Origin: JAAYUK01 sp964392915
GTDB lineage: Bacteria > Nitrospirota > Thermodesulfovibrionia > Thermodesulfovibrionales > Dissulfurispiraceae
Length of the DNA: 64,000 bases
Assembly: GCA_964392915.1 (NCBI GenBank)
Contig: CAYMRS010000004.1
Span: 23,970 to 87,969, forward strand
Direction of reading: 5' to 3'
Shown here: positions 8,119-15,953 of the stretch, in pieces
Position numbering within the stretch: the stretch's first letter is position 1
Layout of the letters: each line of letters opens with the position of its first letter
Position numbers and translations under genes: made by a program
The notes under the pieces: model-generated
Databases searched by the model: none
What the model saw: the letters and a program-made list of their open reading frames with translations, nothing else
What the model was told of the DNA's origin: nothing

Positions 8119-9111
8119 ATGGGATCACGAAACAGCATTGAACGGTTCCATTGGTTTGATCATCAAGTGCGGGCGCAGCGATTTCCGAACGCATCATCAC
8201 TCATGCGGAAATTTGAGATTTCCAGAAGAACAGCACAGCGTGAAATTGATTATATGCGCGAACGGCTTGACTTCCCTCTCAAATATGATGCTTCCCGAAA
8301 AGGCTTTTATTATACCCAGGACGCAGCGCCGCTGCCCCCTATCTATCTCACCACGGAGGAACTGACCGCTCTTGTAATGGCGAGGAATTTTCTGGGAGAT
8401 ATTTCGGGCCGCGCTCTGGGCAAGGAGATAGGCGAAATATCTCAAAAGCTTAAAAAAGTGCTGAATCGCTTTGTCGGTGATGAAAAGACCGTTGACGACG
8501 CGCTCTCTTTCCGCGTAGTCACCCATGCCCCGGCTCCGGGCGAAATCATCAAGCCGGTTCTGGGCGCATGCCTGACGCACCGGCGCATACGCTTCACCTA
8601 CTTCTCCCCGGCCCACAATCAGAGCGACGAGCGCACGGTCGATCCGTATCACCTTCTGAACTACATGGGTTCATGGCATCTTATCGGCCATTGCCATCTC
8701 CGCGAAGCATTGCGGGACTTCAATCTCGCGCGCATGAGGGACGTGCAGATTCTGGATGAAGAGTTTGTAATGCCCTTCAATTTCAATATCCATGAACACC
8801 TGAGCCGCGGCTTCGGCATCTACAAGACCGAGGACGCCGATGACCTCACGGACGTTACTATCAGATTTTCTCCGGAAAAGGCGCTCTGGGCCAAAGGCCG
8901 CATCTGGCATCAGAAACAGACGGAAACGTCGCTGCCGGACGGCTCCCTTGAGTACATCTTCCCGGTGGCAAGCTTCACGGAAGTGAAGATGGAGATAATG
9001 AAACACGGCGCCGGGGTAGAAGTCATCAGCCCGGCAGAACTCCGGGAGATGGTCAGGACCGAGGCTGAACAGGTCTGCCTGCTCTACAACATATGTCCGC
9101 CCGGGCAGTGA
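8119..9111 (+). CDS. WYL-domain transcriptional regulator
   Basis: About 330 residues. An N-terminal winged helix (MRKFEISRRTAQREIDYMRERL) is followed by a linker and a WYL domain (LLNYMGSWHLIGHCHLREALRDFNLARM, about residues 185-215) and a C-terminal WCX-type extension. Such proteins bind a ligand, often nucleic acid or nucleotide, through the WYL domain and commonly control defence or DNA-repair genes. I chose the ATG at 8119 because AAGGAGGG (8101-8108) sits 10 bases upstream; an in-frame ATG at 8038 has no Shine-Dalgarno. Followed 16 bp later by the HD-domain gene, probably in one transcript. Confidence 0.85.
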   Translation: MGSRNSIERFHWFDHQVRAQRFPNASSLMRKFEISRRTAQREIDYMRERLDFPLKYDASRKGFYYTQDAAPLPPIYLTTEELTALVMARNFLGDISGRALGKEIGEISQKLKKVLNRFVGDEKTVDDALSFRVVTHAPAPGEIIKPVLGACLTHRRIRFTYFSPAHNQSDERTVDPYHLLNYMGSWHLIGHCHLREALRDFNLARMRDVQILDEEFVMPFNFNIHEHLSRGFGIYKTEDADDLTDVTIRFSPEKALWAKGRIWHQKQTETSLPDGSLEYIFPVASFTEVKMEIMKHGAGVEVISPAELREMVRTEAEQVCLLYNICPPGQ

Positions 9112-9127
9112 GCAGATACGTGAGTTG

Positions 9128-9739
9128 ATGAATACATCAGGAACCATGGCACATCACCGGCAGATGAGCATTTTCATGGAGAGTCTCGGCATTCGTGACG
9201 AGCATTTCCGCCTGGAACCGTCACATTTCGACCGTGAAAGCCATTTGCATGGCATTCAGCACACATACCGGGTGATGACGCACTGTCTTGTGCTCGGCGC
9301 CGTTACAGGGCATCACCGCGAGTCTTTGCTCGCCTTCTGCGGAGCGTTCATTCACGACATGGCTCGTCAGCACGACGGACGGTGCGAACATCACGGGCAG
9401 TGGGCGGTGGAGCGAAAGCTGCATCTGCACCGGAATCGCTTTCTAAAAGCAGGAATCGCTGAAGAGGAATTTTTGATCATCGCGGAGATTGTTGCGGCCC
9501 ATTCGCAGCCGGGCGATGTGCATATCGAGAAGAAAAACCTGCCACTCGCGATACTCAAAGATGCGGATGCGCTTGACCGCATCAGGCTTGGAGAAGGCAA
9601 CCTGAAGCCCGAGTTTCTGCGATTGACGCAAAGTCACGCACTGATTGAGCCCGCCCGCCGGTTTTATGCGATAACAGCAAACGGTTCTTATAGCACTATG
9701 GAGCATTACCTGAAAGAGATATCCTGTCTTTTGGGATAA
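9128..9739 (+). CDS. HD-domain phosphohydrolase
   Basis: About 203 residues. Metal ligands of the HD superfamily are visible: HGIQHT (about residue 42), the FIHDMAR doublet HD (about 74), EHHGQWAV, and KDADALDRIR (about 150). The family hydrolyses phosphomonoesters, nucleotides or cyclic dinucleotides; the substrate is not readable here. Start is ambiguous between TTG 9125, ATG 9128 and ATG 9146 (the last has CAGGAA just upstream). Sits directly behind the WYL regulator, which may control it. Confidence 0.8.
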   Translation: MNTSGTMAHHRQMSIFMESLGIRDEHFRLEPSHFDRESHLHGIQHTYRVMTHCLVLGAVTGHHRESLLAFCGAFIHDMARQHDGRCEHHGQWAVERKLHLHRNRFLKAGIAEEEFLIIAEIVAAHSQPGDVHIEKKNLPLAILKDADALDRIRLGEGNLKPEFLRLTQSHALIEPARRFYAITANGSYSTMEHYLKEISCLLG

Positions 9740-9780
9740 GCAATTTGCTGAAGGCAATGCTTGCCACTTTTCGTACAATC

Positions 9781-9875
9781 AAACCTGTGACACTCCCTGG
9801 GGCAGGTCCCGTTTTACAATAGATCAGCGACAAACAGAGAGGATGCCAGCGCATCGGAAAACAGAGGAAAAACTG
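9781..9875 (+). repeat. Upstream repeat, copy 2 (TGACACTCC family)
   Basis: AAACCTGTGACACTCC, GGGGCAGGTCCCGTTTTACA, then AATAGATCA and the segment CAGCGCATCGGAAAAC. Very close to the copy at 16123 over about 90 bp. It lies about 165 bp upstream of the DUF488 gene. ACCTG and CAGGT within it form a short inverted repeat. Confidence 0.7.
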
Positions 9876-10039
9876 CATGAGACTCTGTTCAAAGCTACCC
9901 TTTCATGAGGGGAAAGAACATGCAAAAAGGATAACTGCCGTACCGAATAAATGGGTTTGCTGATGCTTTTTCTTTCGTTATGGAGTATGGTTATGAAAAA
10001 GCGGCCCTTTATAAAGCACTGAACGGACAGGAGGAAAAC

Positions 10040-10741
10040 ATGACGAAACCGCTCTTGTACACATGGGGTTACGACGGCTGGGGACCGCATGTGCCTTTGA
10101 TGAAGAAAGCCTTCATTGAGCACAACATGGCTCACGCGGGCAGAAGTCTGAAGTGGATAGACCTGCGCCTCAGCAGGGTCGTCCGCGCTGTCGGGTTCAA
10201 CAACGACGAGCCCGAGCGCCTGCTCGGCAAAGACCACTACGCCTGGATTCCGGAGTTCGGCAACGTCGCGATTAAAGAAGGCGGGAAAATGCGCCTCAAG
10301 AATTTCAAGAAGGGATATGCGCGGCTTCTGGAGGAGATTGCATACTGCACAAAAAAGAAAATGGATCTTATTCTCTTCTGTCATTGCCCGTTTTATTGGG
10401 GGTGCCATCGCGAGATGGTCATCAACAAGATATGCGATAACCCACCCGAGGGAGCTGACCTATATTTGTCGGAAGAGATGATTCCGGAATGGCCGCCAAT
10501 GATTTTTTCAGAAATTCATATAACTGATACTTCCGGCATCCGGATTACGGAGACTACTATAAAATTGCCGATTGATGAGCTTGTCGAAGGCTTGGGATCG
10601 ACGCTCGCCATTGCACCGCTCACGAAGATAGTTTTCGAACACAGGAATGAAAAGAAAGAGGCGTTAATCGGTCGCGTCACGCCCTCCGCAGATGAAAAAT
10701 GGGCGATTCTGAAATATGCGCCCATGGATGAAAGCAATTAA
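10040..10741 (+). CDS. DUF488 family protein
   Basis: About 233 residues. It opens LLYTWGYDGWGP, then WIDLRLSRVVRAVGF, and later LFCHCPFYWGCHREMVINKI. That order (T.G, IDLR, and a Cys-rich CH.CP....CHR block) is the DUF488 signature; family members are uncharacterised, and some lie in stress or defence contexts. The Cys/His cluster could bind metal or be catalytic. The ATG at 10040 is preferred because AGGAGG lies 8 bases upstream, while the longer frame from 9980 lacks one. Isolated from its neighbours by about 300 bp on each side. Confidence 0.7.
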   Translation: MTKPLLYTWGYDGWGPHVPLMKKAFIEHNMAHAGRSLKWIDLRLSRVVRAVGFNNDEPERLLGKDHYAWIPEFGNVAIKEGGKMRLKNFKKGYARLLEEIAYCTKKKMDLILFCHCPFYWGCHREMVINKICDNPPEGADLYLSEEMIPEWPPMIFSEIHITDTSGIRITETTIKLPIDELVEGLGSTLAIAPLTKIVFEHRNEKKEALIGRVTPSADEKWAILKYAPMDESN

Positions 10742-11018
10742 CTCCTCACTTGTCATAAAAACAGGCCGGCATAGCAACGCTTTTTTTGTCATTTCGGCCT
10801 TCGGTCTGAGCTCAGCCGGACGCTTGTCCGGAATCCTTTCGCTGCTTTCCCGCTGAGCAGCAGCGGCAGCAAGGACTCCGTACAAGCCGCAGTGACAAAA
10901 TACAGACCCCCGACATCCCTGACAGGACGGGCGCAAAAGTGACGGAAACACCACCAACGCTCATGACAATTGCAGATTTATATTGCATCGCGGCAGAATT
11001 TATGATATAAATTGAGAC

Positions 11019-12266
11019 ATGAAAGATATTATTCCTGACAGTGGAACGAATTACAAAAAGCGGAGAATATATAAAAAAATCAGGAAGTTGATTGATGCTT
11101 TCCCCGTCGTAGTGGTGAGCGGGGCGCGCCAGGTCGGCAAAAGCACCATGCTGCAACACGAATTCAGCGACTTCGATTATGTGAGCCTTGATGATTTTGA
11201 TGTGATGGATCGTGCACGGCTCGACCCGGTGACGCTCTGGTACAACAAGGACCACATTATCATAGACGAAGTACAGAAATATCCGCCGCTTTTCAATGCG
11301 ATCAAGCATGCAGTGGACAGTTCGGGACGCTCAAAGCGATTTCTGCTTTCTGGGTCATCGAATCTCCTTCTTATGAAAGAAGTGACCGAATCGCTCGCCG
11401 GCAGAGCGCTCTATGTTGACCTCCTGCCCCTTACGTATGGAGAACAGCAAGGCATTGTGACTCCCACAAATTTTGACCAGCTTTGGGATACGGAAACTGT
11501 TTTTCAGGAGGCAGGCTTGGAGCAGGTCGATGCTCTTGCGTATCTTCTCAAAGGCTTCATGCCTCCGCTGCTTGAAGTGCAGGACCATGTGTCTGTTGTG
11601 GCATGGCTGGAAGGGTATATTAGAACCTATCTGGAGCGCGACCTGCGTAACCTTTCCCAGATTGATTCGCTTGTTGACTTCCGGAAAGTCATGCGGGTGT
11701 TGTCACTGAGGGTTGCACAGGTGCTTAATCAGGCCGATGTGGCAAAAGACAGCGGCGTCAGCCATACCACGACACACCGCTATCTGAAACTGCTCGAAAT
11801 ATCGCAGATCGCACACCGGGTAGAGGCCTATACTGTAAACAGAACCAAACGCATCGTCAAATCTCCGAAAGCGTTTTTCATGGATCCGGCGCTCAGCGTC
11901 CTGCTTGCAGGTTATTATGATCGCCCGTCGCTCGAAAAGGCACGCGAACTGGGCAGTTATTTCGAAGGTATGGTTTATCTGCACATCAGGACGCTCAGCG
12001 AACTGATGACCCCGAAGTCCACGGTCTATTATTGGAGAACCGTTGCGGGCGCGGAAGTCGATTTTGTGGTTGAGCATGCTCACAAGCTCCTTGCATTTGA
12101 GGTGAAGATGACAACCTCGCCTTCGGTTCGCGATATCAAGAACCTGCTCGTGTTTCTGAAAGACTATCCTGAGACCGTCAGGGGAGTGCTTGTGCATGCA
12201 GGCAACGAAGTAAAAATGCTTCACTCCAAAGTCATTGCGGTTCCCTGGTGGTGGCTCGATTGCTGA
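11019..12266 (+). CDS. AAA-family ATPase with DUF4143 C-terminal domain
   Basis: A 415-residue ATPase. Walker A is GARQVGKST (residues 35-43), the sensor segment YVSLDDFDVMDRA follows, and Walker B is HIIIDEVQKYP. A winged-helix region (VLNQADVAKDSGVSHTTTHRYLKLLE) precedes the C-terminal nuclease-like DUF4143 part, in which EVDFVVE and AFEVKM (about 345-365) resemble the PD-(D/E)XK core. These AAA_14/DUF4143 proteins are widespread accessory genes of unknown role, many in genomes rich in mobile elements. Monocistronic here. Confidence 0.88.
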   Translation: MKDIIPDSGTNYKKRRIYKKIRKLIDAFPVVVVSGARQVGKSTMLQHEFSDFDYVSLDDFDVMDRARLDPVTLWYNKDHIIIDEVQKYPPLFNAIKHAVDSSGRSKRFLLSGSSNLLLMKEVTESLAGRALYVDLLPLTYGEQQGIVTPTNFDQLWDTETVFQEAGLEQVDALAYLLKGFMPPLLEVQDHVSVVAWLEGYIRTYLERDLRNLSQIDSLVDFRKVMRVLSLRVAQVLNQADVAKDSGVSHTTTHRYLKLLEISQIAHRVEAYTVNRTKRIVKSPKAFFMDPALSVLLAGYYDRPSLEKARELGSYFEGMVYLHIRTLSELMTPKSTVYYWRTVAGAEVDFVVEHAHKLLAFEVKMTTSPSVRDIKNLLVFLKDYPETVRGVLVHAGNEVKMLHSKVIAVPWWWLDC

Positions 12267-12587
12267 GTTGCCACGATGAGCAAATGCGGCGCTCAAGCTC
12301 TGCTGTCCTTCCGGCGCGAAACGTGTTTCGGCGTGCGAGTGTTCACCATGATTTTGCCGAGCTGCTCTTGGGGGCAGAGGGCACCATAAAAAACTTGCAA
12401 ACAGATCTATGAATGGATATCATTCACGGCATGAATGAAAAAACATTGCGATTGCCGGGATGAACCAGCGTTCACGCGTGATGCGGTCGACGGAAGCGGT
12501 CCACGAAAAAGACGCTCCGGATACCGAGCATTGTAAATTACCAAAACAATTGTTACTATAGCCATAAATAATGGTAAAGGAGCCGAC
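12267..12587. other. Intergenic region, no gene seen
   Basis: About 320 bp between the DUF4143 ATPase and a broken winged-helix gene. The only structure noted is an imperfect operator-like pair TTACCA (12538) and TGGTAA (12572) just upstream of the broken gene, plus AT-rich sequence suited to its promoter. No credible coding frame. Confidence 0.4.
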
Positions 12588-12780
12588 ATGCTCGAAAGTC
12601 TGTTCGGCAACATTACAGTTGAAAAAATATTGTTCTATCTTCTCACCTTCGGAGAAGGCTATCCGCTCGGCATCGCGAATACTTTCGGCGTAACGGTCAA
12701 CCGTATCCAGCAGTAGCTGAAACGACTCGAAGCCGGCGGCATCGTAGTGAGCAGGCTTATGGGAAATGATCAAAGTGATC
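12588..12780 (+). pseudogene. Winged-helix regulator remnant with in-frame stop
   Basis: From ATG 12588, with AAAGGAG upstream, 42 codons encode MLESLFGNITVEKILFYLL and on to NRIQQ, then a TAG at 12714. Reading through, the next codons continue LKRLEAGGIVVSRLMGN, exactly what follows in winged-helix regulators of the type found next to nucleotidyltransferase or virulence-like genes. The stop thus replaces a sense codon within the recognition region. The frame is then cut off at a hairpin repeat (12790). This is a decayed gene, with at least two lesions. Confidence 0.7.
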
Positions 12781-12789
12781 AATGATCAA

Positions 12790-12841
12790 AGGGTCAGGTC
12801 ATGTAATAACATAATAATATGCTATTTCAAGACCTGACCCC
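12790..12841. repeat. GGTCAGGTC hairpin repeat, copy 1
   Basis: GGGTCAGGTC and GACCTGACCC bracket an AT-rich centre of about 31 bp. The same element in opposite orientation lies at 14288. The shape (short palindromic unit, dispersed, near truncated genes) resembles REP sequences mobilised by RAYT/TnpA-REP transposases; no transposase gene is in the window. It sits exactly between a truncated winged-helix gene and a truncated DUF1499 gene. Confidence 0.7.
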
Positions 12842-12849
12842 AATGCTGC

Positions 12850-13089
12850 AAGTTTGTGATTGCCGCATATCCGCGCACCAAGATCATTACAGAAATGAAG
12901 AACCGCATCCGCGCAGAGTTCAGGGTCAACACCGGGTTCATTGATGACGTCGAGTTTCTGATTGATGAAACCGCCGGCGTCGTTCATGTTCGTTCTGCCT
13001 CGCGGATCGGCTATTGGGATTTCGGAGCGAACCGGAAGAGAATCGAGAAGATCCGGAAAATGTATAACGAACGCATCAATGTGCGGTGA
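12850..13089 (+). pseudogene. DUF1499 protein fragment, N-terminally truncated
   Basis: About 78 codons (usable GTG at 12856) encode YPRTKIITEMKN, then FIDDVEFLID, VVHVRSASRIGYWDFGANR and a C-terminal RIEKIRKMY. The block DDVEF...HVRSASR.G..DFG.NR is the DUF1499 signature. Normal family members have roughly 50 or more extra N-terminal residues, and here the homology begins immediately after the GACCTGACCC repeat. The 5' part was probably lost at the repeat. Expression as a short protein is possible but unlikely to be functional. Confidence 0.7.
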
Positions 13090-13169
13090 TATTTTTTCCC
13101 CCCGCCTGCCGTTATTTCATATGCTTTATGCGTGAGAACAGAGCAACCGTAACAGCCGCGGCAGGCGGA

Positions 13170-14087
13170 TTATCGTCCGGTTCCGGGCTGAGCTGACTTG
13201 CGGAGATGCCACGCCCCGACAGTCAACTCTTTCGACCATTTCTTTGCTATCTCGCCAAGCGGGGCGATATTCCATGTCCAGACCTGCTCAGGCTCGGGGA
13301 ATACCAGGTTATCAGGGGCGATATGCCACGTCCAGACCCGCTCAGGCTTCGGAAAGACCATGCTGCCGACGGTTGAGCCTTCTTCGACAACCTTTCCGTC
13401 CCGGTCGCGCCATGTATACGCAAAGTCAGCCACCAGACAGACATCGCACGAAAGATCCCTGAGGGCTTTCACATGAGCCTCCCGGACCGCGTCGCACCAG
13501 CCGCTCAGTTTTTCCCCTTCCAGCTCCGGCATCTCTCTGAGGACGTAATCAGAAGGCACTGCCGCAAGTTGTGAGACAAGGTTCAGCGAAATGAGCAATC
13601 CAGCCCCGTCTGTTTCCGGGAAAAGAGGCGTTCCCTGAGGCAGCTCGCGCCTGCTTTCCCGCACATTCCGATAGAGCTGCTCCGCAGAGCCGGTGACGTC
13701 GCACTGCGCCAGCCGCACATTCGGAAAGGGCCGGATGATTTTCCGGACTTCCGGCAGGTGGACGATATCGGCAAGAACGACCTCATCGAATCGCTCTGCC
13801 AGCTCTGCAAGCGGAAAGTCGAGCAGCAGCCCCGAACCGAGAACGACAACGCTGGAATGGCTGGAGCAGCGATCTGCCGAGGAGAGAATGAACTGCTTTG
13901 TTTTTTCGAGGTGCGGCTGCCAGCTTTCGCGATTGCGCAGATGGCGGCCGCGCATGGCGATAATCTGGTAAAGATATCGCATCCGCCGTACATACGGCGG
14001 GCAGGGAGTCGTCAGCCAGAGATAAAGCTCATGTACCATAAGGTCCGTGTCGTGATTCTGAAATATCGCGCATATATCAGCGCTCAA
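13170..14087 (-). CDS. Putative SAM-methyltransferase-like (Rossmann) protein
   Basis: A 305-residue soluble protein. VVVLGSGLLLDFPLAEL is a glycine-rich nucleotide-binding loop and DEVVLADIVHLPEV the following acidic strand, as in class I SAM-dependent enzymes, although the substrate part is unfamiliar. The start is uncertain: TTG at 14087 or ATG at 14039 (MVHELYLWLTTPCPP), the latter matching where conserved-looking sequence begins. Near the C terminus an 18-residue tandem duplication is visible (VFPKPERVWTWHIAP, then VFPEPEQVWTWNIAP), encoded by a 54-bp direct repeat at 13261-13368. Function unknown. Confidence 0.6.
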   Translation of the reverse strand: MSADICAIFQNHDTDLMVHELYLWLTTPCPPYVRRMRYLYQIIAMRGRHLRNRESWQPHLEKTKQFILSSADRCSSHSSVVVLGSGLLLDFPLAELAERFDEVVLADIVHLPEVRKIIRPFPNVRLAQCDVTGSAEQLYRNVRESRRELPQGTPLFPETDGAGLLISLNLVSQLAAVPSDYVLREMPELEGEKLSGWCDAVREAHVKALRDLSCDVCLVADFAYTWRDRDGKVVEEGSTVGSMVFPKPERVWTWHIAPDNLVFPEPEQVWTWNIAPLGEIAKKWSKELTVGAWHLRKSAQPGTGR

Positions 14088-14287
14088 ATCTCTTCAATGC
14101 CGCCATAAAGAGACCGGGAATCCATGAAACACTGCACTGGATCAGTAGTGTCCGGTTAATAACCGAATAGATTCAACTGGTTACAATTCAGCTCAGTGTT
14201 CATACTGTAATCTGCACCCGCAAAGGCTTGCTGCAAGGGCATCTTCTCGAAAGCCGCAACCGACAGAATCTGTAGAAAAGTGGTTGC

Positions 14288-14331
14288 TCAAAGGGTCAGG
14301 TCTTGAAATAGCATGTTATTACAAGACCTGA
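14288..14331. repeat. GGTCAGGTC hairpin repeat, copy 2 (inverted relative to copy 1)
   Basis: GGTCAGGTCTTG and CAAGACCTGACC form a perfect 12-bp stem around AAATAGCATGTTATTA. The centre matches the reverse complement of the copy at 12790. The two copies therefore bracket 12.8-14.3 kb (DUF1499 fragment and the Rossmann protein) as an inverted pair. Confidence 0.75.
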
Positions 14332-14360
14332 CCAATGCAACTTTTTTCGGCAAACATGAG

Positions 14361-14666
14361 TCACAGCAAGAAAGCATATTTCCGTTTGCCGCTCAGCACG
14401 CGGCGAATCTCCACAATGTTCTTGTCGATGACGCAATAGAAAACGAGATGGTCGCCGACAACGAGCATCCGATATCCCTTGCGGGCAAGCCTTCGATTCT
14501 TGGGAACTGCGCCGGCCTGAGGAAAATCCTCCAGACTGAGAATCTGACGCTCAATATCCTCGGCAAGCTGAAGCGCAGCCGTCAAGTTGTCCGTGGCAAT
14601 ATACTCGACAATAGAAACAATGTCCTGCTCGGCAGCATCGAGAATACGAATGCTATGCTTTGGCAT
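14361..14666 (-). CDS. ParE/RelE-type toxin
   Basis: About 101 residues from ATG 14666 (MPKHSIRILDAAEQDIVSI). It has the ParE/RelE layout: an N-terminal helix pair, then LEDFPQAGAVPKNRRLARKGYRMLVVGDHLVFYCVIDKNIVEIRRVLSGKRKY, with the typical G.R.L.V..Y...Y.V....V.I.RV..... core. ParE members poison gyrase and RelE members cleave mRNA; which applies here is not clear. Its start overlaps the end of the antitoxin gene upstream by 14 bp, the normal antitoxin-first arrangement. Confidence 0.85.
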   Translation of the reverse strand: MPKHSIRILDAAEQDIVSIVEYIATDNLTAALQLAEDIERQILSLEDFPQAGAVPKNRRLARKGYRMLVVGDHLVFYCVIDKNIVEIRRVLSGKRKYAFLL

Positions 14667-14922
14667 TGATGCGCTCCTTAAGGTCTGCCATCGCCTTGCG
14701 GAACGACTTGTGTTTGCCGGCGCGGCTCTGCTCCTCTGCCTCATCCAGCTTTTCATAGAGATCCAGAAGAGCCTGCTGCTGCTCATAAACCCCCTGACTC
14801 ATTACGACCAGGTGGCCGACGCCTTTTTTTGTGATAAAAACCGGCCGATGCTCCTGAATGCAGACACTCTCGATTTCAGGGGTCTTGTTTCTCAGGTCGG
14901 AGATTGGGCGAATAACGGGCAT
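14653..14922 (-). CDS. Phd/YefM-type antitoxin
   Basis: 89 residues from ATG 14922, chosen because AGCGGAGGTGA lies just upstream on the minus strand; a longer frame to 15036 has no such site. MPVIRPISDLRNKTPEI is the N-terminal DNA-binding signature of Phd/YefM antitoxins, followed by VFITKKGVGHLVVMS and a charged C-terminal toxin-binding helix (KLDEAEEQSRAGKHKSF). It would neutralise the ParE/RelE-type toxin encoded just downstream and repress their shared promoter. Confidence 0.87.
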   Translation of the reverse strand: MPVIRPISDLRNKTPEIESVCIQEHRPVFITKKGVGHLVVMSQGVYEQQQALLDLYEKLDEAEEQSRAGKHKSFRKAMADLKERINAKA

Positions 14923-14954
14923 GCGAATCACCTCCGCTCTCTTTAATTTGCACT

Positions 14955-14983
14955 CTATCATAATAGTATCATAAATATGATAG
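14955..14983. promoter_or_regulatory. Inverted repeat upstream of the Phd-type antitoxin
   Basis: CTATCATA and TATGATAG form 8-bp arms around 13 bases, 30-60 bp upstream of the antitoxin start. Phd/YefM antitoxins autoregulate through such palindromes, so this is the likely operator. The sequence GTATCAT inside it also occurs in the operator of the MqsRA-like system at 38225. Confidence 0.5.
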
Positions 14984-15017
14984 ATCGCAAATTCCTCTGT
15001 TGGCGGCATGTTCGCGG

Positions 15018-15163
15018 CAGACTTTAAAATTGACATTCTTAATGTGAGAGAGTCTCACGTCAGGGCGCCCAATGCAACGGAGCGGGAAGCGGACAAGTGG
15101 CAGGCTTGAGCCCCGACATTCCTGATAGCGGCCGGGAACGCGGCTGTCAAGCTGGCGTATGTC
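15018..15163. repeat. ~145-bp dispersed repeat, copy A
   Basis: Begins CAGACTTTAAAATTGACATTC and ends near CTGGCGTATGTC. It aligns over its whole length with 15718-15860, sharing blocks such as ATTGACATTCTT, GGAGCGGGAAGC, CCGACATT and CTGATAGCGG. The two are direct repeats about 700 bp apart and flank the CBS-domain gene. Ends are adjoined by half of a GACCTGACCC hairpin unit (to 15180). Confidence 0.75.
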
Positions 15164-15180
15164 ATTTCAAAACCTGACCC
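15156..15180. repeat. Half copy of the GACCTGACCC hairpin repeat
   Basis: GTATGTCATTTCAAAACCTG followed by ACCCC matches the right half of the unit at 12790 with few changes. Only one arm is present, so it is a truncated copy joined to the end of the ~145-bp repeat. Confidence 0.5.
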
Positions 15181-15251
15181 CTGTGTGTTCCTGCACACAG
15201 CCTGAAGATTCCTCCACCTGTACCGTGGGGGCTGCAGGTGGAGGATGAATC

Positions 15252-15629
15252 CTATTTCAATGCTGCCTTGAGAACATCAAGCAGTGCCACAACTCCGACA
15301 ACGGCGTTCCCCTCTTTCACCCAAACCCTCGCAATGTTAAATCTGTTCATCATCATTGCCGCATGCTTGATATCCATGTCTTTATCTACAAATATCAAGG
15401 GTTTTGACGCGAGAGTCCCCACTTTCACTTTGTCAGGGTCTACTCCCTTTGCAATTATCTTGAAGACTACATCCCGGATGGAAATGACACCCGGAATATC
15501 GTTTGCGGACTTAGGCTTGACCAGCACGGACCTCACATTATGATTCGCCATGAGCTTCATTACTGCCTTGAGATTGGCACCAGCACCAACGGAAAAAAGT
15601 TTTGTGGTCATGATGTCTTCAACTTTCAT
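15252..15629 (-). CDS. CBS-domain pair protein
   Basis: A 125-residue stand-alone protein of two CBS motifs. The first reads MKVEDIMTTKLFSVGAGANL and GVISIRDVVFK; the second TLASKPLIFVDKDMDIKHAA and VVGVVALLDVLKAAL. Such Bateman modules bind adenine nucleotides and often sense energy state or bind DNA/RNA partners. Start is supported by AAAGGAGAT on the minus strand. It lies between two direct copies of a ~145-bp repeat, so the gene may have been carried in or duplicated as a unit with them. Confidence 0.88.
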   Translation of the reverse strand: MKVEDIMTTKLFSVGAGANLKAVMKLMANHNVRSVLVKPKSANDIPGVISIRDVVFKIIAKGVDPDKVKVGTLASKPLIFVDKDMDIKHAAMMMNRFNIARVWVKEGNAVVGVVALLDVLKAALK

Positions 15630-15717
15630 AACAAATCTCCTTTCGTAGTAGATATACGCAAAGTGTAGTGCATTCCTGTGTGACTGTCAAATTAGTCGCA
15701 TTGTGGCATATTCGTGT

Positions 15718-15860
15718 CAGACTTTAGAATTGACATTCTTGATGGGCGTGAAGCTCGAGTCAGGGCTCCAATGCAGGGGAGCGGGAAGCCGCCAGAAGGC
15801 AGGTTTGAGCTCCGACATTTCTGATAGCGGTGTGGAATACGGCAGGCAAGCCGGAGTGAC
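15718..15860. repeat. ~145-bp dispersed repeat, copy B
   Basis: Direct-oriented counterpart of the copy at 15018, estimated by eye at around 75-80 percent identical. Contains TTGACATTCTTGATG and ends GCCGGAGTGAC. It lies upstream of (relative to minus strand) the CBS gene and just before a variant of the TGACACTC upstream repeat. Confidence 0.7.
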
Positions 15861-15880
15861 GGTCAAAAAAATTACGTTCT

Positions 15881-15940
15881 GAAAAACCTATGACTCTCAA
15901 TGGCATATATATAACGTTACACTATATATAGCCAATAGAT
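15881..15940 (+). repeat. Upstream repeat, divergent copy 4 (TGACTCTC variant)
   Basis: GAAAAACCTATGACTCTCAA then GTTACACTATATATAGCC. It shares the first 14 bases with the copy at 6451 and the same relative position of an AT-rich TACAATAT/TACACTAT block. It directly precedes a short open frame with a good ribosome-binding site at 15943, suggesting a promoter function for this block. Confidence 0.5.
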
Positions 15941-15953
15941 ATGGAGGTGTCAC

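Noticed and set aside
10742..11018. A third copy of the ~145-bp repeat between the DUF488 and DUF4143 genes
   Set aside because: Only short blocks such as CCCGACAT and CCTGACAG match; similarity is too weak by eye to claim a copy.
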